A DNA stretch of 43,490 nucleotides, taken from NCBI RefSeq assembly GCF_016428645.1, contig NZ_JAELXW010000055.1:1-43490 (forward strand), given 5' to 3'. Origin of the DNA: Glycomyces salinus. Lineage in GTDB: Bacteria > Actinomycetota > Actinomycetes > Mycobacteriales > Micromonosporaceae. Position numbers and translations under genes: made by a program. Shown in pieces: positions 12,032 through 20,759 of the stretch (its first letter is position 1; the number at the start of each line of letters is the position of its first letter). Under the pieces are notes generated by a model. The model was not told the origin of the DNA and ran no database searches. It worked only from the letters and a program-made list of their open reading frames with translations.

Positions 12032-12927
12032 TGGTCCTCCATGACCATGGTGCCGACGCCGTCGGAGGTGAAGATCTCCAGCAGGGTCGAGTGGGGAACG
12101 CGCCCGTCGATGACGTGCGCTTGGGGGACGCCGCCCTTGACCGCCCGGAGGCAGGCCTCCATCTTGGGGACCATACCGGACTGGAGGCCGGGCAGCAGCT
12201 CGGCGAGCTGGGCGGTGGTGACCTGCCGCAGCAGCGAGCCCCGGTCGGGCCAGTCGGCGTAGAGCCCTTCGACGTCGGTGAGGATGACGAGCTTCTGCGC
12301 GCGGAGCGCCTCGGCGAGCGCGGCGGCGGCGGTGTCGGCGTTGAGGTTGTAGAGCACGCCTTCGTGGTCGAGCGCGACGGTGGAGACCACCGGTATGCGT
12401 CCGGCGTCGATGATGTCGTCGATCGCGGCGGTGTTGACGCTGGCGACGTCGCCGACCCGGCCCACGTCGACCCGCTCGCCGTCCACGTCGGCCCAGCGGC
12501 GCTTGGCGGTGAACAGCTGCGCGTCCTCGCCGCTCATGCCGACCGCGTGCGGGCCGTGGTTGTTGATCAGGCCGACCAGCTCGCGGCCGACCTGGCCGAC
12601 CAGGACCATGCGGACCACGTCGGCGGCCTCGGGGGTGGTCACGCGCAGCCCGCCCCGGAACTCCGATTCGATGTCGAGCTTGGCGAGCATGGCCGAGATC
12701 TGGGGGCCGCCGCCGTGGACGACGACGGGTTTGATGCCCACTTGGCGCAGGAACACCATGTCGGCGGCGAAGGCGTTCTGGAGTTCGGGGTCGATCATGG
12801 CGTTGCCGCCGTATTTGACCACGACGACGTGGCCGGCGAAGCGCTGCAGCCACGGCAGTGCCTCGATGAGCGTCTCGGCCTTGCCGAGCGCGGCCTTCAG
12901 GTGCGGTGCCAGTCCGTCAATGCTCAT
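12028..12927 (-). CDS. argB: Acetylglutamate kinase
   Basis: This enzyme phosphorylates N-acetylglutamate. The 299-residue amino-acid kinase fold is evident from [11 protein letters not shown], the glycine-rich [13 protein letters not shown] and the C-terminal [20 protein letters not shown]. In this family it is usually the arginine-feedback-inhibited step; the C-terminal region here has the length of inhibitable forms, but sensitivity cannot be read from the sequence. The ATG overlaps the argJ stop as ATGA. Confidence 0.97.
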   Translation of the reverse strand: MSIDGLAPHLKAALGKAETLIEALPWLQRFAGHVVVVKYGGNAMIDPELQNAFAADMVFLRQVGIKPVVVHGGGPQISAMLAKLDIESEFRGGLRVTTPEAADVVRMVLVGQVGRELVGLINNHGPHAVGMSGEDAQLFTAKRRWADVDGERVDVGRVGDVASVNTAAIDDIIDAGRIPVVSTVALDHEGVLYNLNADTAAAALAEALRAQKLVILTDVEGLYADWPDRGSLLRQVTTAQLAELLPGLQSGMVPKMEACLRAVKGGVPQAHVIDGRVPHSTLLEIFTSDGVGTMVMEDQ

Positions 12928-14078
12928 GTGCTGTAGGCCGAATTCTCGTGAACGTAGTCGTGGGAGAGGTCGTTGGTCCAGACCGTGGCCGAGGCGGCCC
13001 CGTTGTGCAGGTCGATGTCGATCTGGACGGCCCGGCCCTTGAGGTCGACGAGGTCGCGCGGCTCGCCGGCGGCGCCGGATTCGCAGATCCGCACGCCGTT
13101 GACGGCGACGTCGACCTGGTCGGCGTCGAAAGGCGCCTTGGAGACGCCCACGGCGGCGAGGATGCGGCCCCAGTTGGGGTCGCTGCCGAACATGGCGGTC
13201 TTGACCAGGTTGTCGCGGGCGACGCAGCGGGCGACCTCGACGGCGTCGTCTTCAGTCTGCGCCCCCGAGACGGTGATCGCGATGTCTTTGGTCGATCCTT
13301 CGGCGTCGCCGAGCAGCTGCTTGGCCAGGTCGGTGCACAGCTCGGTCAGCGCGGTGGTGAATTCGTCGGCATCGGCCCGGACCCCGGAGGCGCCCGAGGA
13401 CAGGAGCAGGACGGTGTCGTTGGTCGACATCGAGCCGTCGGAGTCGAGCCTGTCGAAGGAGTACCGGCAGGCGGTGCCGAGCGCGGTGTCGGCCGGTTCG
13501 CGGTCGACGACCGCGTCGGTGGTGAGCACGACGAGCATCGTGGCCAGGCCGGGGGCGAGCATGCCGGCGCCCTTGGCGATCCCGCCGACCGTCCAGCCGG
13601 CCGGGCTGGTGCGCGCGGCGTTCTTCGCGACGGAGTCGGTGGTCATGATCGCTCCGGCGGCGGCTTCGCCGCCGGCCTCGGAGAGGGCCTTGGCGGCGGC
13701 GTCGACGCCGGGCAGGAGCTTGCCCATGGGGAGGCGCTCGCCGATCAGGCCGGTGGAGCACACGGCGATCTCGGCGGCGCCGCAGCCGAGGACGGCGGCG
13801 GTCTTCTCGGCGGTGGCGTGGGTGTCCTGGAAGCCTTCGGGGCCGGTGCAGGCGTTGGCGCCGCCGGAGTTGAGGATGACGGCCTTGAGTCGCCCGTAGG
13901 TGATGACCTGCTCGGTCCATTTGACCGGTGCGGCCTTGACGCGGTTGCCGGTGAAGCGCCCGGCGGCCACCTGCTCGGGGCCGTCGTTGACGACCAGCGC
14001 GAGGTCGGGTTTGCCGGATTCTTTGAGTCCGGCGGTGACGCCGGAGGCCCGGAAGCCCTTCGGAGTTGTGATGGTCAT
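12924..14078 (-). CDS. argJ: Bifunctional ornithine acetyltransferase / N-acetylglutamate synthase
   Basis: ArgJ recycles the acetyl group from acetylornithine to glutamate, and bifunctional forms also acetylate glutamate from acetyl-CoA. The 384-residue precursor self-cleaves in this family before the Thr of [13 protein letters not shown] (Thr at about 179). Other conserved blocks are [16 protein letters not shown] and KGAGMLAPG. Presence of ArgJ means the cyclic acetyl pathway is used. A GGAG site sits 7 nt before the ATG, inside spacer copy B. The gene is separated from argC by that spacer and overlaps argB by 4 nt. Confidence 0.96.
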   Translation of the reverse strand: MTITTPKGFRASGVTAGLKESGKPDLALVVNDGPEQVAAGRFTGNRVKAAPVKWTEQVITYGRLKAVILNSGGANACTGPEGFQDTHATAEKTAAVLGCGAAEIAVCSTGLIGERLPMGKLLPGVDAAAKALSEAGGEAAAGAIMTTDSVAKNAARTSPAGWTVGGIAKGAGMLAPGLATMLVVLTTDAVVDREPADTALGTACRYSFDRLDSDGSMSTNDTVLLLSSGASGVRADADEFTTALTELCTDLAKQLLGDAEGSTKDIAITVSGAQTEDDAVEVARCVARDNLVKTAMFGSDPNWGRILAAVGVSKAPFDADQVDVAVNGVRICESGAAGEPRDLVDLKGRAVQIDIDLHNGAASATVWTNDLSHDYVHENSAYST

Positions 14079-14175
14079 GCGTTTACTCCGGTTCGGGGCG
14101 AGCCGTCAGGTACGGCGAGTTTTTCGAGTTTCCGAGCGAAGCGAGCCGGCTGGGTGGGGCGCCGGGTGCGGGAAC
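14079..14175 (-). repeat. Arg-operon spacer copy B (between argC and argJ)
   Basis: These 97 nt are homologous to 9799-9896. The hairpin GCCGT-CAGGT-ACGGC sits at the equivalent position, flanked by the same GGCGA and GAGT...TTTCGAG. The sequence contains TTTCGAGTTTCCGAGCGAAG and GCGAGCCGGC. In transcript sense it starts at the argC stop and ends at the argJ start, supplying the argJ ribosome site. The two copies occupy the only non-overlapping junctions of the operon. Confidence 0.75.
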
Positions 14176-15189
14176 TCACGGGGCGACTCCGTTCACGGTC
14201 AGTCCGGTCTCCTCGGGCAGTCCGAGCATGATGTTGGCGCATTGGACGACCTGTCCGGACGCGCCCTTGCCGAGGTTGTCGATCGCGCTGGTCACGATGA
14301 TGCGCCCGGAGTCGCGGTCGATCCCGCCTTGGAGGAGGGCGGCGTTGGTGCCGTAGGTGGAGGCGGTGGCCGGCCAGAAGCCTTCGGGCAGCAGGCGGAC
14401 GAAGTGCTCGCCGCCGTAGGCCTTGGCCAGGACCTCGCGGACGTCGTCGGCGGTCGCTCCGGCGGCGGGCTTCGCGGTAGCGGTGGCGATGATGCCGCGG
14501 GGCATGGGCGCCAGCAGCGGAGTCATGGACAGACTGGTCGCGCCGGTGGCCTGCTTGATCTCGGGCACGTGCTGGTGGGCGCCGACCTTGTAGGGCCTCA
14601 TCGAGCCTATGACCTCGCTGGCCAGCAGTTGCTTCTTGGCGGCGTTCCCGGCGCCCGAGGTGCCGGATGCGGCCACGACGACCACGTCGTCGGCCTCGGC
14701 GATGCCGGAGTCGAACAGGGGGCGCAGGGCGAGGACGACCGAAACGGCGTAGCAGCCGGTGGCCGCGACCCGCTTGGAGGCGGCGATGGCCTCGCGTTGA
14801 CCGGGCAGCTCGGGCAGACCGTAGGTCCAGGTCCCGGCGTGAGGGCTGCCGTAGTAGGCCTCCCAGGCCGCGGCGTCCTCGAGGCGGTGGTCGGCGCCGA
14901 GGTCGACGATCTTCACTTCGGGGTCGAGCTGCGCGGCCAGCGGCCCGGACTGTCCGTGCGGGAGGGTCATGATGACCAGGTCGGCGCCGGCGAACGCCTC
15001 GGGGGTCGTCTCGCTGAATCGGCGGCCGGCGTAGTCGGTCAGGTGGGGGTGGACTGCGGTGATCGACTCACCGGCCTGGCTGTGCGCGCTGGCGGCGATG
15101 ACGTCGAGCTGCGGGTGGTCCGCGAGAATCCGCAGCACCTCACCGCCCGCGTAGCCGCTGGCGCCTGCCACGGCGACCTGGTACGTCAC
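14176..15189 (-). CDS. argC: N-acetyl-gamma-glutamyl-phosphate reductase
   Basis: This NADPH enzyme makes N-acetylglutamate semialdehyde. The 337-residue protein begins VAVAGASGYAGGEVLR (Rossmann loop) and has the catalytic Cys at about 146 in TGCYAV, plus KVGAHQHVPEI. I chose the GTG at 15189 because GGAGG lies 6 nt upstream; an ATG at 15219 would cut through the ARG box and the ribosome site. It is the first gene of the operon, directly behind the predicted operator. Confidence 0.96.
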   Translation of the reverse strand: MTYQVAVAGASGYAGGEVLRILADHPQLDVIAASAHSQAGESITAVHPHLTDYAGRRFSETTPEAFAGADLVIMTLPHGQSGPLAAQLDPEVKIVDLGADHRLEDAAAWEAYYGSPHAGTWTYGLPELPGQREAIAASKRVAATGCYAVSVVLALRPLFDSGIAEADDVVVVAASGTSGAGNAAKKQLLASEVIGSMRPYKVGAHQHVPEIKQATGATSLSMTPLLAPMPRGIIATATAKPAAGATADDVREVLAKAYGGEHFVRLLPEGFWPATASTYGTNAALLQGGIDRDSGRIIVTSAIDNLGKGASGQVVQCANIMLGLPEETGLTVNGVAP

Positions 15190-15203
15190 GGTTAACCTCC
15201 GAA

Positions 15204-15239
15204 TTGAATGAGTATGCAATACACTGTATCAGAATTCAG
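15204..15239 (-). promoter_or_regulatory. Tandem ARG boxes (ArgR operator) upstream of argC
   Basis: Box 1 (15204-15219) reads TTGAAT-GAGT-ATGCAA, one mismatch from the ArgR consensus TGAAT-N4-ATTCA. Box 2 (15224-15239) reads CTGTAT-CAGA-ATTCAG. Their centres are 20 bp apart, matching the paired boxes bound by ArgR hexamers in other bacteria. They lie 15-50 nt upstream of the argC start, where the promoter must be. A CATACT-like -10 on the minus strand falls inside box 1. Confidence 0.7.
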
Positions 15240-15326
15240 GAATGTGGCAACGGAGATATTCCACTCACCTTATTCCCGGTCGCTACCCCAGCTTTCAGCC
15301 TGAGAGGATCCGGAGTGATTACCTGC

Positions 15327-15353
15327 CCGCGGTCCCGCTCCGCGGGACCGCGG
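15327..15353. repeat. Perfect 12-bp inverted repeat upstream of tnpB
   Basis: Arms CCGCGGTCCCGC (15327-15338) and GCGGGACCGCGG (15342-15353) flank a TCC loop. It may be the left-end hairpin of the IS200/IS605-type element, or an insulator between the divergent argC and tnpB transcripts. Confidence 0.6.
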
Positions 15354-15378
15354 TTCGCCTGTGGTGACAATCATGACG

Positions 15379-15407
15379 TTGACTGCGAGTGCGGCGCGAG
15401 GGATTGT
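15379..15407 (+). promoter_or_regulatory. Candidate tnpB promoter
   Basis: TTGACT (15379-15384) and GATTGT (15402-15407) are separated by 17 bp and lie 15 nt before the tnpB ATG. It is a reasonable housekeeping sigma-type match, from inspection only. Confidence 0.4.
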
Positions 15408-15421
15408 CGTACCTGTCGCCT

Positions 15422-16579
15422 ATGGTTCCAATCGTGCAGCTTCGTTACGCTTACCGCGTCTATCCGACCACGCCGCAGCGCAGAGCGCTGGCGCGGGTGT
15501 TCGGGTGCGTCCGGACGGTCTATAACGATGCTGTCGCCGCGCGGCGGAAGGCGCGCGCCGAGGGATTGCCGTTTCCGTCAACGGCCGCACTCGACAAGCA
15601 ATTGATCACCCGCGCCAAGCGGACTCCCGAGCGGTCTTGGCTGTCCGAGGTCTCCACGGTGCCGTTGCAGCAGGCACAGCGGGACTGCCACCAGGCGTAC
15701 CGGAACTTCTTCGACTCTCTGTCGGGGAAGCGGGTTGGGGCGGGGGTCGGTCCGCCTCGGTTCAAGCGCCGGTCACACCGGCAGACCGCCCGGTACACCC
15801 GCAACGGGTTCCGGCTCAAGACGAATGGCCGCCTGTATGTGGCGAAGGTCGGGGACCTGAAAGTCGCCTGGTCGCGCGAACTGGCGGCCTCTCCGTCGAG
15901 CGTGACGATCATGAAGACCCCGGCTGGGAAGTACTTCGCTTCATTCGTGGTCTGTGTCGATGACGGTGCCGAGCGGCTGGAGCCGCTGGCAGTCCCGGAT
16001 GCGGAGACCGCGATCGATTTGGGGCTCAAGTCGTTCGCAGTGCTGCGGGGTGGGAAGACCATCGATAATCCGCGATTCTTCGCCCGGCTGGAGCGCAAGT
16101 TGCGGAAGGCGCAGCGGGAGCTGAGCCGCAAAACGAAAGGCTCGAACAACTACGGGAAGGTCCGGATCAAAGTCGCGAAGATCCATGAACGGACCCGGAA
16201 CCTACGTGAAGACTGGCTGAACAAGCAGGTGAAGGCACTGGTGGGCGAGAACCAAGCCCTCTATGCCGAGGATCTGTGCGTCAAGGGCCTTTCCCGCGGC
16301 CGGGCCGCGAAGAGCGTGCATGACGCCGCATGGGGCAGGTTCTTGTCGAAGCTGGAATCGAAGGCCGTCCGAGCCGGGCGGACGTTCGTCAAGGTCGACC
16401 GGTTCTTCCCTTCGACCCGTCTCTGCTCGGGATGCGGGGCGCTGACCGGACCGGCTGGACTGGCTCAACTGAATGTCCGCGAATGGGTGTGCGGATGCGG
16501 AGCCGTCCACGACCGGGATGCGAACGCCGAGGCCAACATCCGGCTAGAAGGACGGCGGCTCGCACAAGCTGCCACTTGA
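15422..16579 (+). CDS. tnpB: TnpB RNA-guided nuclease of IS200/IS605 family
   Basis: TnpB is an RNA-guided DNA endonuclease thought to help retain its transposon. The 385-residue length is typical. The RuvC-like site is complete: Asp199 (AIDLGLKSF), Glu283 (ALYAEDLCVKGL) and the Asp of HDRD near 364-366. A zinc ribbon is present (Cys335/Cys338 in CSGCG, Cys357/Cys359 in WVCGCG). The N-terminus has the usual YRVYPTTPQRR with VYNDAVAARR. The start is ATG 15422; a GTG at 15434 is also possible. The gene lacks tnpA and sits between argC and a response regulator on the other strand. Nothing suggests inactivation. Confidence 0.92.
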   Translation: MVPIVQLRYAYRVYPTTPQRRALARVFGCVRTVYNDAVAARRKARAEGLPFPSTAALDKQLITRAKRTPERSWLSEVSTVPLQQAQRDCHQAYRNFFDSLSGKRVGAGVGPPRFKRRSHRQTARYTRNGFRLKTNGRLYVAKVGDLKVAWSRELAASPSSVTIMKTPAGKYFASFVVCVDDGAERLEPLAVPDAETAIDLGLKSFAVLRGGKTIDNPRFFARLERKLRKAQRELSRKTKGSNNYGKVRIKVAKIHERTRNLREDWLNKQVKALVGENQALYAEDLCVKGLSRGRAAKSVHDAAWGRFLSKLESKAVRAGRTFVKVDRFFPSTRLCSGCGALTGPAGLAQLNVREWVCGCGAVHDRDANAEANIRLEGRRLAQAAT

Positions 16580-16737
16580 GTGAAATCGTCGCCCGGGGGC
16601 ACCGGGAGACGCGAAACGCCTGCGGAGGGCAGACCGGGGAGACCCGGCGCGGCCCGTTGAACCAGGAACCCGACCGTAGACTGCTCCCGACCAGGGACGG
16701 CAAGCCGGGAATCCTCTACTTTAAGGAAGGGTGGATG

Positions 16738-17391
16738 TCAATGAGAGCGGCCGTTCGCCCGCTCCCGGGCGAAGATCGCGGCCTGGACTCGGCTGGCCAG
16801 GCCGAGCTTGGCCAGCAGGCGCGTCACGTGCGATTTGACCGTGGCCTCGGCCATCCCCAGTTCGGCGGCGATGTCGGCGTTCGACAGCCCCTCACCGATC
16901 AATGAAAGCACTTCCCCTTCGCGCCTGGTCAGCTCCGCCAAGCCCTGGCCGTCGACCGGGATCGGCGCGTAGGCCGGGCGGGCGCGCCCGAATTCGGCGA
17001 TGAGGCTGCGGGTCACCGCCGGGGAGATCAGTCCGTCGCCGCGGGCGACTGTGCGCACGCCCTCGACCAGGGTCCGCGCGTCCACGTCTTTGAGCAGGAA
17101 GCCGCTCGCTCCCGCGCGGAGGGCGTCGAAGACGTTCTGGTCGTCGCCGTAGCTGGTGAGCACCAGGACGTCGGCGACGCCGCGCAGTTCGGCGGCCGCG
17201 GCGATGCCGTCCTTTCGGGGCATGCGCACGTCCATGACCACCACGTCCGGTCTCAGCGTCCTCGCCCGCTCGACGGCCTCGACGCCGTCGGCGGCCTCGC
17301 CGATCACCTCGATGTCCTCGGCGCTGTCGAGGAGCATGCGAAGCCCCGCGCGGACCGCGGCGTGGTCGTCGGCCAGCAGCACCCCGATCAT
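16738..17391 (-). CDS. NarL/FixJ (LuxR-type) response regulator
   Basis: This 217-residue regulator is paired with the following kinase (ATGA overlap). The receiver has Asp8/Asp9 and the phosphorylation site Asp54 (VVMDVRMPRK). The C-terminal LuxR helix-turn-helix reads LTRREGEVLSLIGEGLSNADI and ATVKSHVTRLLAKLGL. Its stop codon lies inside the right-end motif of the neighbouring TnpB element (GATGTCAATG on the + strand). The element therefore inserted at the very 3' end and may have replaced the last codons. Length is still normal, so function is probably kept. Confidence 0.93.
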   Translation of the reverse strand: MIGVLLADDHAAVRAGLRMLLDSAEDIEVIGEAADGVEAVERARTLRPDVVVMDVRMPRKDGIAAAAELRGVADVLVLTSYGDDQNVFDALRAGASGFLLKDVDARTLVEGVRTVARGDGLISPAVTRSLIAEFGRARPAYAPIPVDGQGLAELTRREGEVLSLIGEGLSNADIAAELGMAEATVKSHVTRLLAKLGLASRVQAAIFARERANGRSH

Positions 17392-18542
17392 GCTTCAGTC
17401 CCCTCCGTCGGTATCTCGGCGCGGACGCTCCAGGCCGCGCCGCTGGGCCCGGCCTTGACCGTGCCGCCCAGGAGTCTGACCCGCTCGGTCATCCCCACCA
17501 GGCCCGCCCCGCCCGGAACCGACACCGCGGGGGCGGCGACGGCGTTCTCCACGGTGACGGTCAGCCGCTCGGAACCGTAGTCGATTCGCACCGAGGCGTC
17601 CGAGCCGTGCTTGAGCACGTTCGTCAGCGCCTCCTGCACGACCCGGAACGCGGCCGTCTCGACCTGCCCCGGCAGCTCCCGCTCGGGCCCGGCGACGGCG
17701 AAGTCGACCTTCAGGCCCACTCGCCGCATCCGCTCGACCAGATCGGGAACCTGGTCGAGCCGGTAGGCGGCCAGCTCCTCGTCCGCGTCGACCGAGCGCA
17801 GCAGCCCGATGATGCGCCGCAGCTCGGCCAGGCCCTCCACGCTGCTCTGCCGGATCGCGTCCACCGACCGCTTGAGGGTCTCCTCGTCGAGGTCGGCCCG
17901 GGCCTGCAAACCGGTGGACTGGAGGGCTATCGCGCTCAGGTAGTTCGCGACGGTGTCGTGCAGCTCTCGGGCCATCGTCGTGCGCTCGCGCAGCACCGCC
18001 TCGTGGCGGCGCGCCTCGGCCAGGCGGGCCTGCTGCTCGGCCCGCTCGGCCTCCAGGCGGGCCCGGTCGTGTGCCTGCCGGACGATGACGGCGGTCCCGA
18101 TCGGCGAGATGAGGATGATCGCCCCGATCGCGGCGGTCGACAGCACCGCACCGGCGTCGTCGATCTCCAGGAAGGCCCACACCGTGAACACGAGGACGGC
18201 CGCGACCGCGGTGACCGTCATGGGCCGCAGCGCCTTGCGCGGACCGTAGCGGGCGAAGGCGTAGATGTTGTCGGTGAAGACGCAGGCGGTCACCAGCGTC
18301 AGCCCGATGGCCAACTCCGTTCCGAACCCGGCGACGCCCAGGGACAGGCACAGCGCGGGCGAGGCGCGACGGAACACCACGCCCAGGCACACCAGTGCCG
18401 GGGGCGCGAACCGCAGCGCGAGCGGCGCCTCCGACCAGTACGGCTCGAAGCTGCCGAGCCCGATGAGCACGGCCCCGGCCGCGTACAGCAGTACCGCGGC
18501 GATGAGATCGCCGCGTCGGATACGGCTGAACGGGGTCGGCAT
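17388..18542 (-). CDS. DesK/NarL-type membrane sensor histidine kinase
   Basis: This 384-residue kinase has an N-terminal membrane region of about five or six helices (residues 12-155). A basic coiled-coil-like linker rich in Glu/Arg/Ala follows, then a HisKA_3 domain with His195 (ARELHDTVANYLS). An HATPase_c domain ends the protein (N-box EALTNVLKHG, G-box GGAGLVGMTERV). It feeds the overlapping downstream regulator. The two pairs in this window share architecture but have clearly different sequences. The ATG at 18542 is the first start consistent with the membrane segments. Confidence 0.92.
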   Translation of the reverse strand: MPTPFSRIRRGDLIAAVLLYAAGAVLIGLGSFEPYWSEAPLALRFAPPALVCLGVVFRRASPALCLSLGVAGFGTELAIGLTLVTACVFTDNIYAFARYGPRKALRPMTVTAVAAVLVFTVWAFLEIDDAGAVLSTAAIGAIILISPIGTAVIVRQAHDRARLEAERAEQQARLAEARRHEAVLRERTTMARELHDTVANYLSAIALQSTGLQARADLDEETLKRSVDAIRQSSVEGLAELRRIIGLLRSVDADEELAAYRLDQVPDLVERMRRVGLKVDFAVAGPERELPGQVETAAFRVVQEALTNVLKHGSDASVRIDYGSERLTVTVENAVAAPAVSVPGGAGLVGMTERVRLLGGTVKAGPSGAAWSVRAEIPTEGTEA

Positions 18543-18636
18543 GACCCAATCCCACCACAGCCGGCGGGCGTCCGCCTCGGTCTGGACGCCGAATCGCCTC
18601 TGCGACTTTGGTCGGACCCGGCGCCCGCGGGCCCGC

Positions 18637-19026
18637 TCAGTAGAAGGAGAAGCTCGGATCGCTGGAGGGCCAGTTGCTCGGGTCGTTGAACTCGTCCACG
18701 GCGCGGCCGACGGCCCAGACCCAGAAGATCAGGTAGATGATCCAGAACACGGTCGCGGCCACGGCGATCCAGCCCAGGACGACCCCGGTGACCGCGAAGC
18801 CGTCGCCGTCCTCGCCGCGCTCGGCGATCTGCCGCCGGGCGATCGTGCCGAAGATCAAGCCCAGCAGCCCGACCGGGGAGCACACGCCGACGATGCCGAG
18901 CACCATCGCCGCGATGGCCATGCCGTTCACGGGACGGCGCGGCGGCGGGTACTGGTAGCCGTAGACCTGCGGGGGGTAGGGCGGGGGCGGCTGCTGCGGG
19001 TCTGGTCCTGGGTCTGGGCTGGACAT
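18637..19026 (-). CDS. DUF4190 domain membrane protein
   Basis: This 129-residue protein has a Pro/Gln/Tyr-rich cytoplasmic N-terminus (PPPPYPPQVYGYQYPPP). Two transmembrane helices follow in the DUF4190 pattern (MAIAAMVLGIVGV...GLLGLIFGTIARRQI, then VTGVVLGWIAVA), and the tail is short and acidic. DUF4190 proteins are common in actinobacteria and have no known biochemical role. The start is ATG 19026, with GGAG 8 nt upstream; an ATG at 19062 would extend it by 12 residues. It lies 87 nt downstream of the transpeptidase-like gene on the same strand and could share its transcript. Confidence 0.85.
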   Translation of the reverse strand: MSSPDPGPDPQQPPPPYPPQVYGYQYPPPRRPVNGMAIAAMVLGIVGVCSPVGLLGLIFGTIARRQIAERGEDGDGFAVTGVVLGWIAVAATVFWIIYLIFWVWAVGRAVDEFNDPSNWPSSDPSFSFY

Positions 19027-19113
19027 ACGGGAATCTCCAATGGACGGGCGACTACGGGACAACTCTAAGATCTCGGCCTCGGGCGCCGCATCGCGAATCC
19101 GTGCCAGATGCGG

Positions 19114-20640
19114 CTACCAGCAGATCCAGCCGCAGTCGTCGGTCGGATCCTCGCTCGGCTCGTCGCTGGTGGGATCCTCCGGTTCCTCGCTGGTGGTCGG
19201 GTCGTCGGGCGGTTCACTGGTCTCGGTCGTTGGATCCTCGCTCGAAGGCTCCTCGCTGGACGGGGCCTCCGAGGGCGACTCGGAGGGCTCCTCGGCGCTG
19301 GTCGGATCCTCGCTGGAGGGCTCGTCCCCGCCGCCGTCCCAGGTCTCGGGCGCGAAGTCGCGCGAGTCGATCGCGGCGTCGACGACCGCCCGCCACACCG
19401 GCACTCCGGCGGTGTCGACGTCGTCGGCCCCTTCGGCGTCGCCGATCCAGGCGGCGACGCTCAGCTGCGGGATCGCGCCGACGTACCAGGACTGCGGCGG
19501 TTCCTCGTACCAGGTGCCGGAGAACCCGAAGTAGTCGCGCTCCTCGATCGCGTCGCCGTTGCCCAGCCCCATCTCCTGGAGGGCGCCCGCGGTGTCGGGG
19601 CTGATGGCCTGGGAGGTGCGGATGCCCTGGTCGGCCTCGATGCTGTCGCCCGCGCCGTCGACGACGCGGTCGACGAAGTGGGTGTCGGCGTGGACGCCGT
19701 CGCCGGCGATGGTGGCGTAGACGGCGGCCATGTCGGACACGCTCACGGGATAGGTGCCGAACCCGTCGGCCGCGAAGGCGTCGTAGTCGACCTCGCCGCT
19801 CTCCAGGTCGTGGACGGTGCCGTCCTGGTCGCCCAGGTCGCTGACGCCGAGCGCGGCGGCGGTCTCGACCACGGTCTCGGATCCGTACTCCGAGGCGATC
19901 TCGTCCACGGCCTCCTTGCGCGACTCCCGGACGGCGGTCTCGAGGGTGACCTCGTCGTCGGGCCCGTAGGGCCACTCCGAGTCGGTCGTGGCGCCGTTCT
20001 CCAGGGCCGCCGCCGCGGTGACCATGTCGAACACCGATGAGGGCGGATGCGGGGTGTCGTCGCCGACCTGGTCGGCGCCGGTCTCCTCCTCGGCCCCGAA
20101 GTAGCACAGGACCGCTCCGGTGCCGGGCTCGATCGCGACCACCCCGGCTTCCGAACCGGCGTCCTCGGCGGTCTCCTGAAGCTGCTCGTCGAGGGTGAGG
20201 ACCACGCGCGGGCCGTCGGCGTTGGATTCGGCGTTGTAGAGCTCGTCCGGAGCGATGCCGTAGCGGATCTCCAGCTCGGTGTGGATCTGCTCGACCAGGC
20301 CGGAGTGGCGTTCGGTGAAGTCGTCGTCTACGGCCACGCCGTTGGAGTACAGCAGCGCGGCGTCGTCCTCCTGGCCGCCCCCGCCGCCGCCGGAATCCTC
20401 GCCGCCGAGCAGCGCCTCGCTGCCGATGATCGCTCCCCCGGCCAGGACCAGGCCCGCCGCAGCGGCGACGAGGAACTGGGGCTTGCGGATCCGTTCGGGG
20501 ATCTCGGGGAGCGGGAAGGAGCCTTCCGCGCGGTGCCTGCCCGCGCCGCGCCCCGGCCCGCGGGCTCCGGCCCGGTGGCCGCCGCTGCCGCCGGCACGCC
20601 GTTTGCCGGGCCCGAGGCGAGGGGTGCTCCCGTTTTCCAC
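19114..20640 (-). CDS. Transpeptidase-like membrane protein lacking PBP catalytic motifs
   Basis: This 508-residue protein has a basic N-terminus, one transmembrane helix (about 55-78), an extracytoplasmic domain and a Ser/Glu/Pro/Thr-rich tail (about 410-500) ending in CGWICW. The fold is recognisable as a PBP transpeptidase domain from PPSSVFDMVTAAAALENGATT, SETVVETAAALGV, DMAAVYATIAGDG and WYVGAIPQLSVAAWIG. All three active-site motifs are altered. SxxK reads SVFD (Ser202, Asp205), SxN reads SRK (240-242) and KTG reads FSG (373-375). It should be unable to acylate. It may be a binding or scaffold protein, or an evolved remnant. GTG start; an AAGG site lies about 7 nt upstream. Confidence 0.8.
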   Translation of the reverse strand: MENGSTPRLGPGKRRAGGSGGHRAGARGPGRGAGRHRAEGSFPLPEIPERIRKPQFLVAAAAGLVLAGGAIIGSEALLGGEDSGGGGGGQEDDAALLYSNGVAVDDDFTERHSGLVEQIHTELEIRYGIAPDELYNAESNADGPRVVLTLDEQLQETAEDAGSEAGVVAIEPGTGAVLCYFGAEEETGADQVGDDTPHPPSSVFDMVTAAAALENGATTDSEWPYGPDDEVTLETAVRESRKEAVDEIASEYGSETVVETAAALGVSDLGDQDGTVHDLESGEVDYDAFAADGFGTYPVSVSDMAAVYATIAGDGVHADTHFVDRVVDGAGDSIEADQGIRTSQAISPDTAGALQEMGLGNGDAIEERDYFGFSGTWYEEPPQSWYVGAIPQLSVAAWIGDAEGADDVDTAGVPVWRAVVDAAIDSRDFAPETWDGGGDEPSSEDPTSAEEPSESPSEAPSSEEPSSEDPTTETSEPPDDPTTSEEPEDPTSDEPSEDPTDDCGWICW

Positions 20641-20707
20641 ATACGTACCTTAAAAGGCGCGGACCACCTGACAGGCATGGGTACCCCCTATACCCAGGTA
20701 TTTCGTC

Positions 20708-20751
20708 TAAAAGGGACGGGTCGGCGGGGGCAGACCCCGCCGACCCGTCCC
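20708..20751 (-). terminator. Rho-independent terminator of pheS-pheT
   Basis: A perfect 17-bp GC stem (20713-20729 with 20735-20751, 5-nt loop) is followed in minus sense by TTTTA. It starts 9 nt after the pheT stop. Confidence 0.9.
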
Positions 20752-20759
20752 GGTTCGCC

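Larger units (their letters stand above)
15240..16742 (+). mobile_element. TnpB-only IS200/IS605-type element (approximate ends)
   Basis: The element carries tnpB but no Y1 transposase tnpA, so it can move only in trans, if at all. The right end is placed near 16742. The stretch GGGAATCC...GGATGTCAA just before it resembles the terminal hairpin of related actinobacterial elements, which is my recollection rather than a search. The 163 nt from the tnpB stop to that point are where the guide (omega) RNA is expected. The left end is not resolved and is placed only after the ARG boxes. A perfect 12-bp hairpin at 15327-15353 may belong to the left end. Confidence 0.5.
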
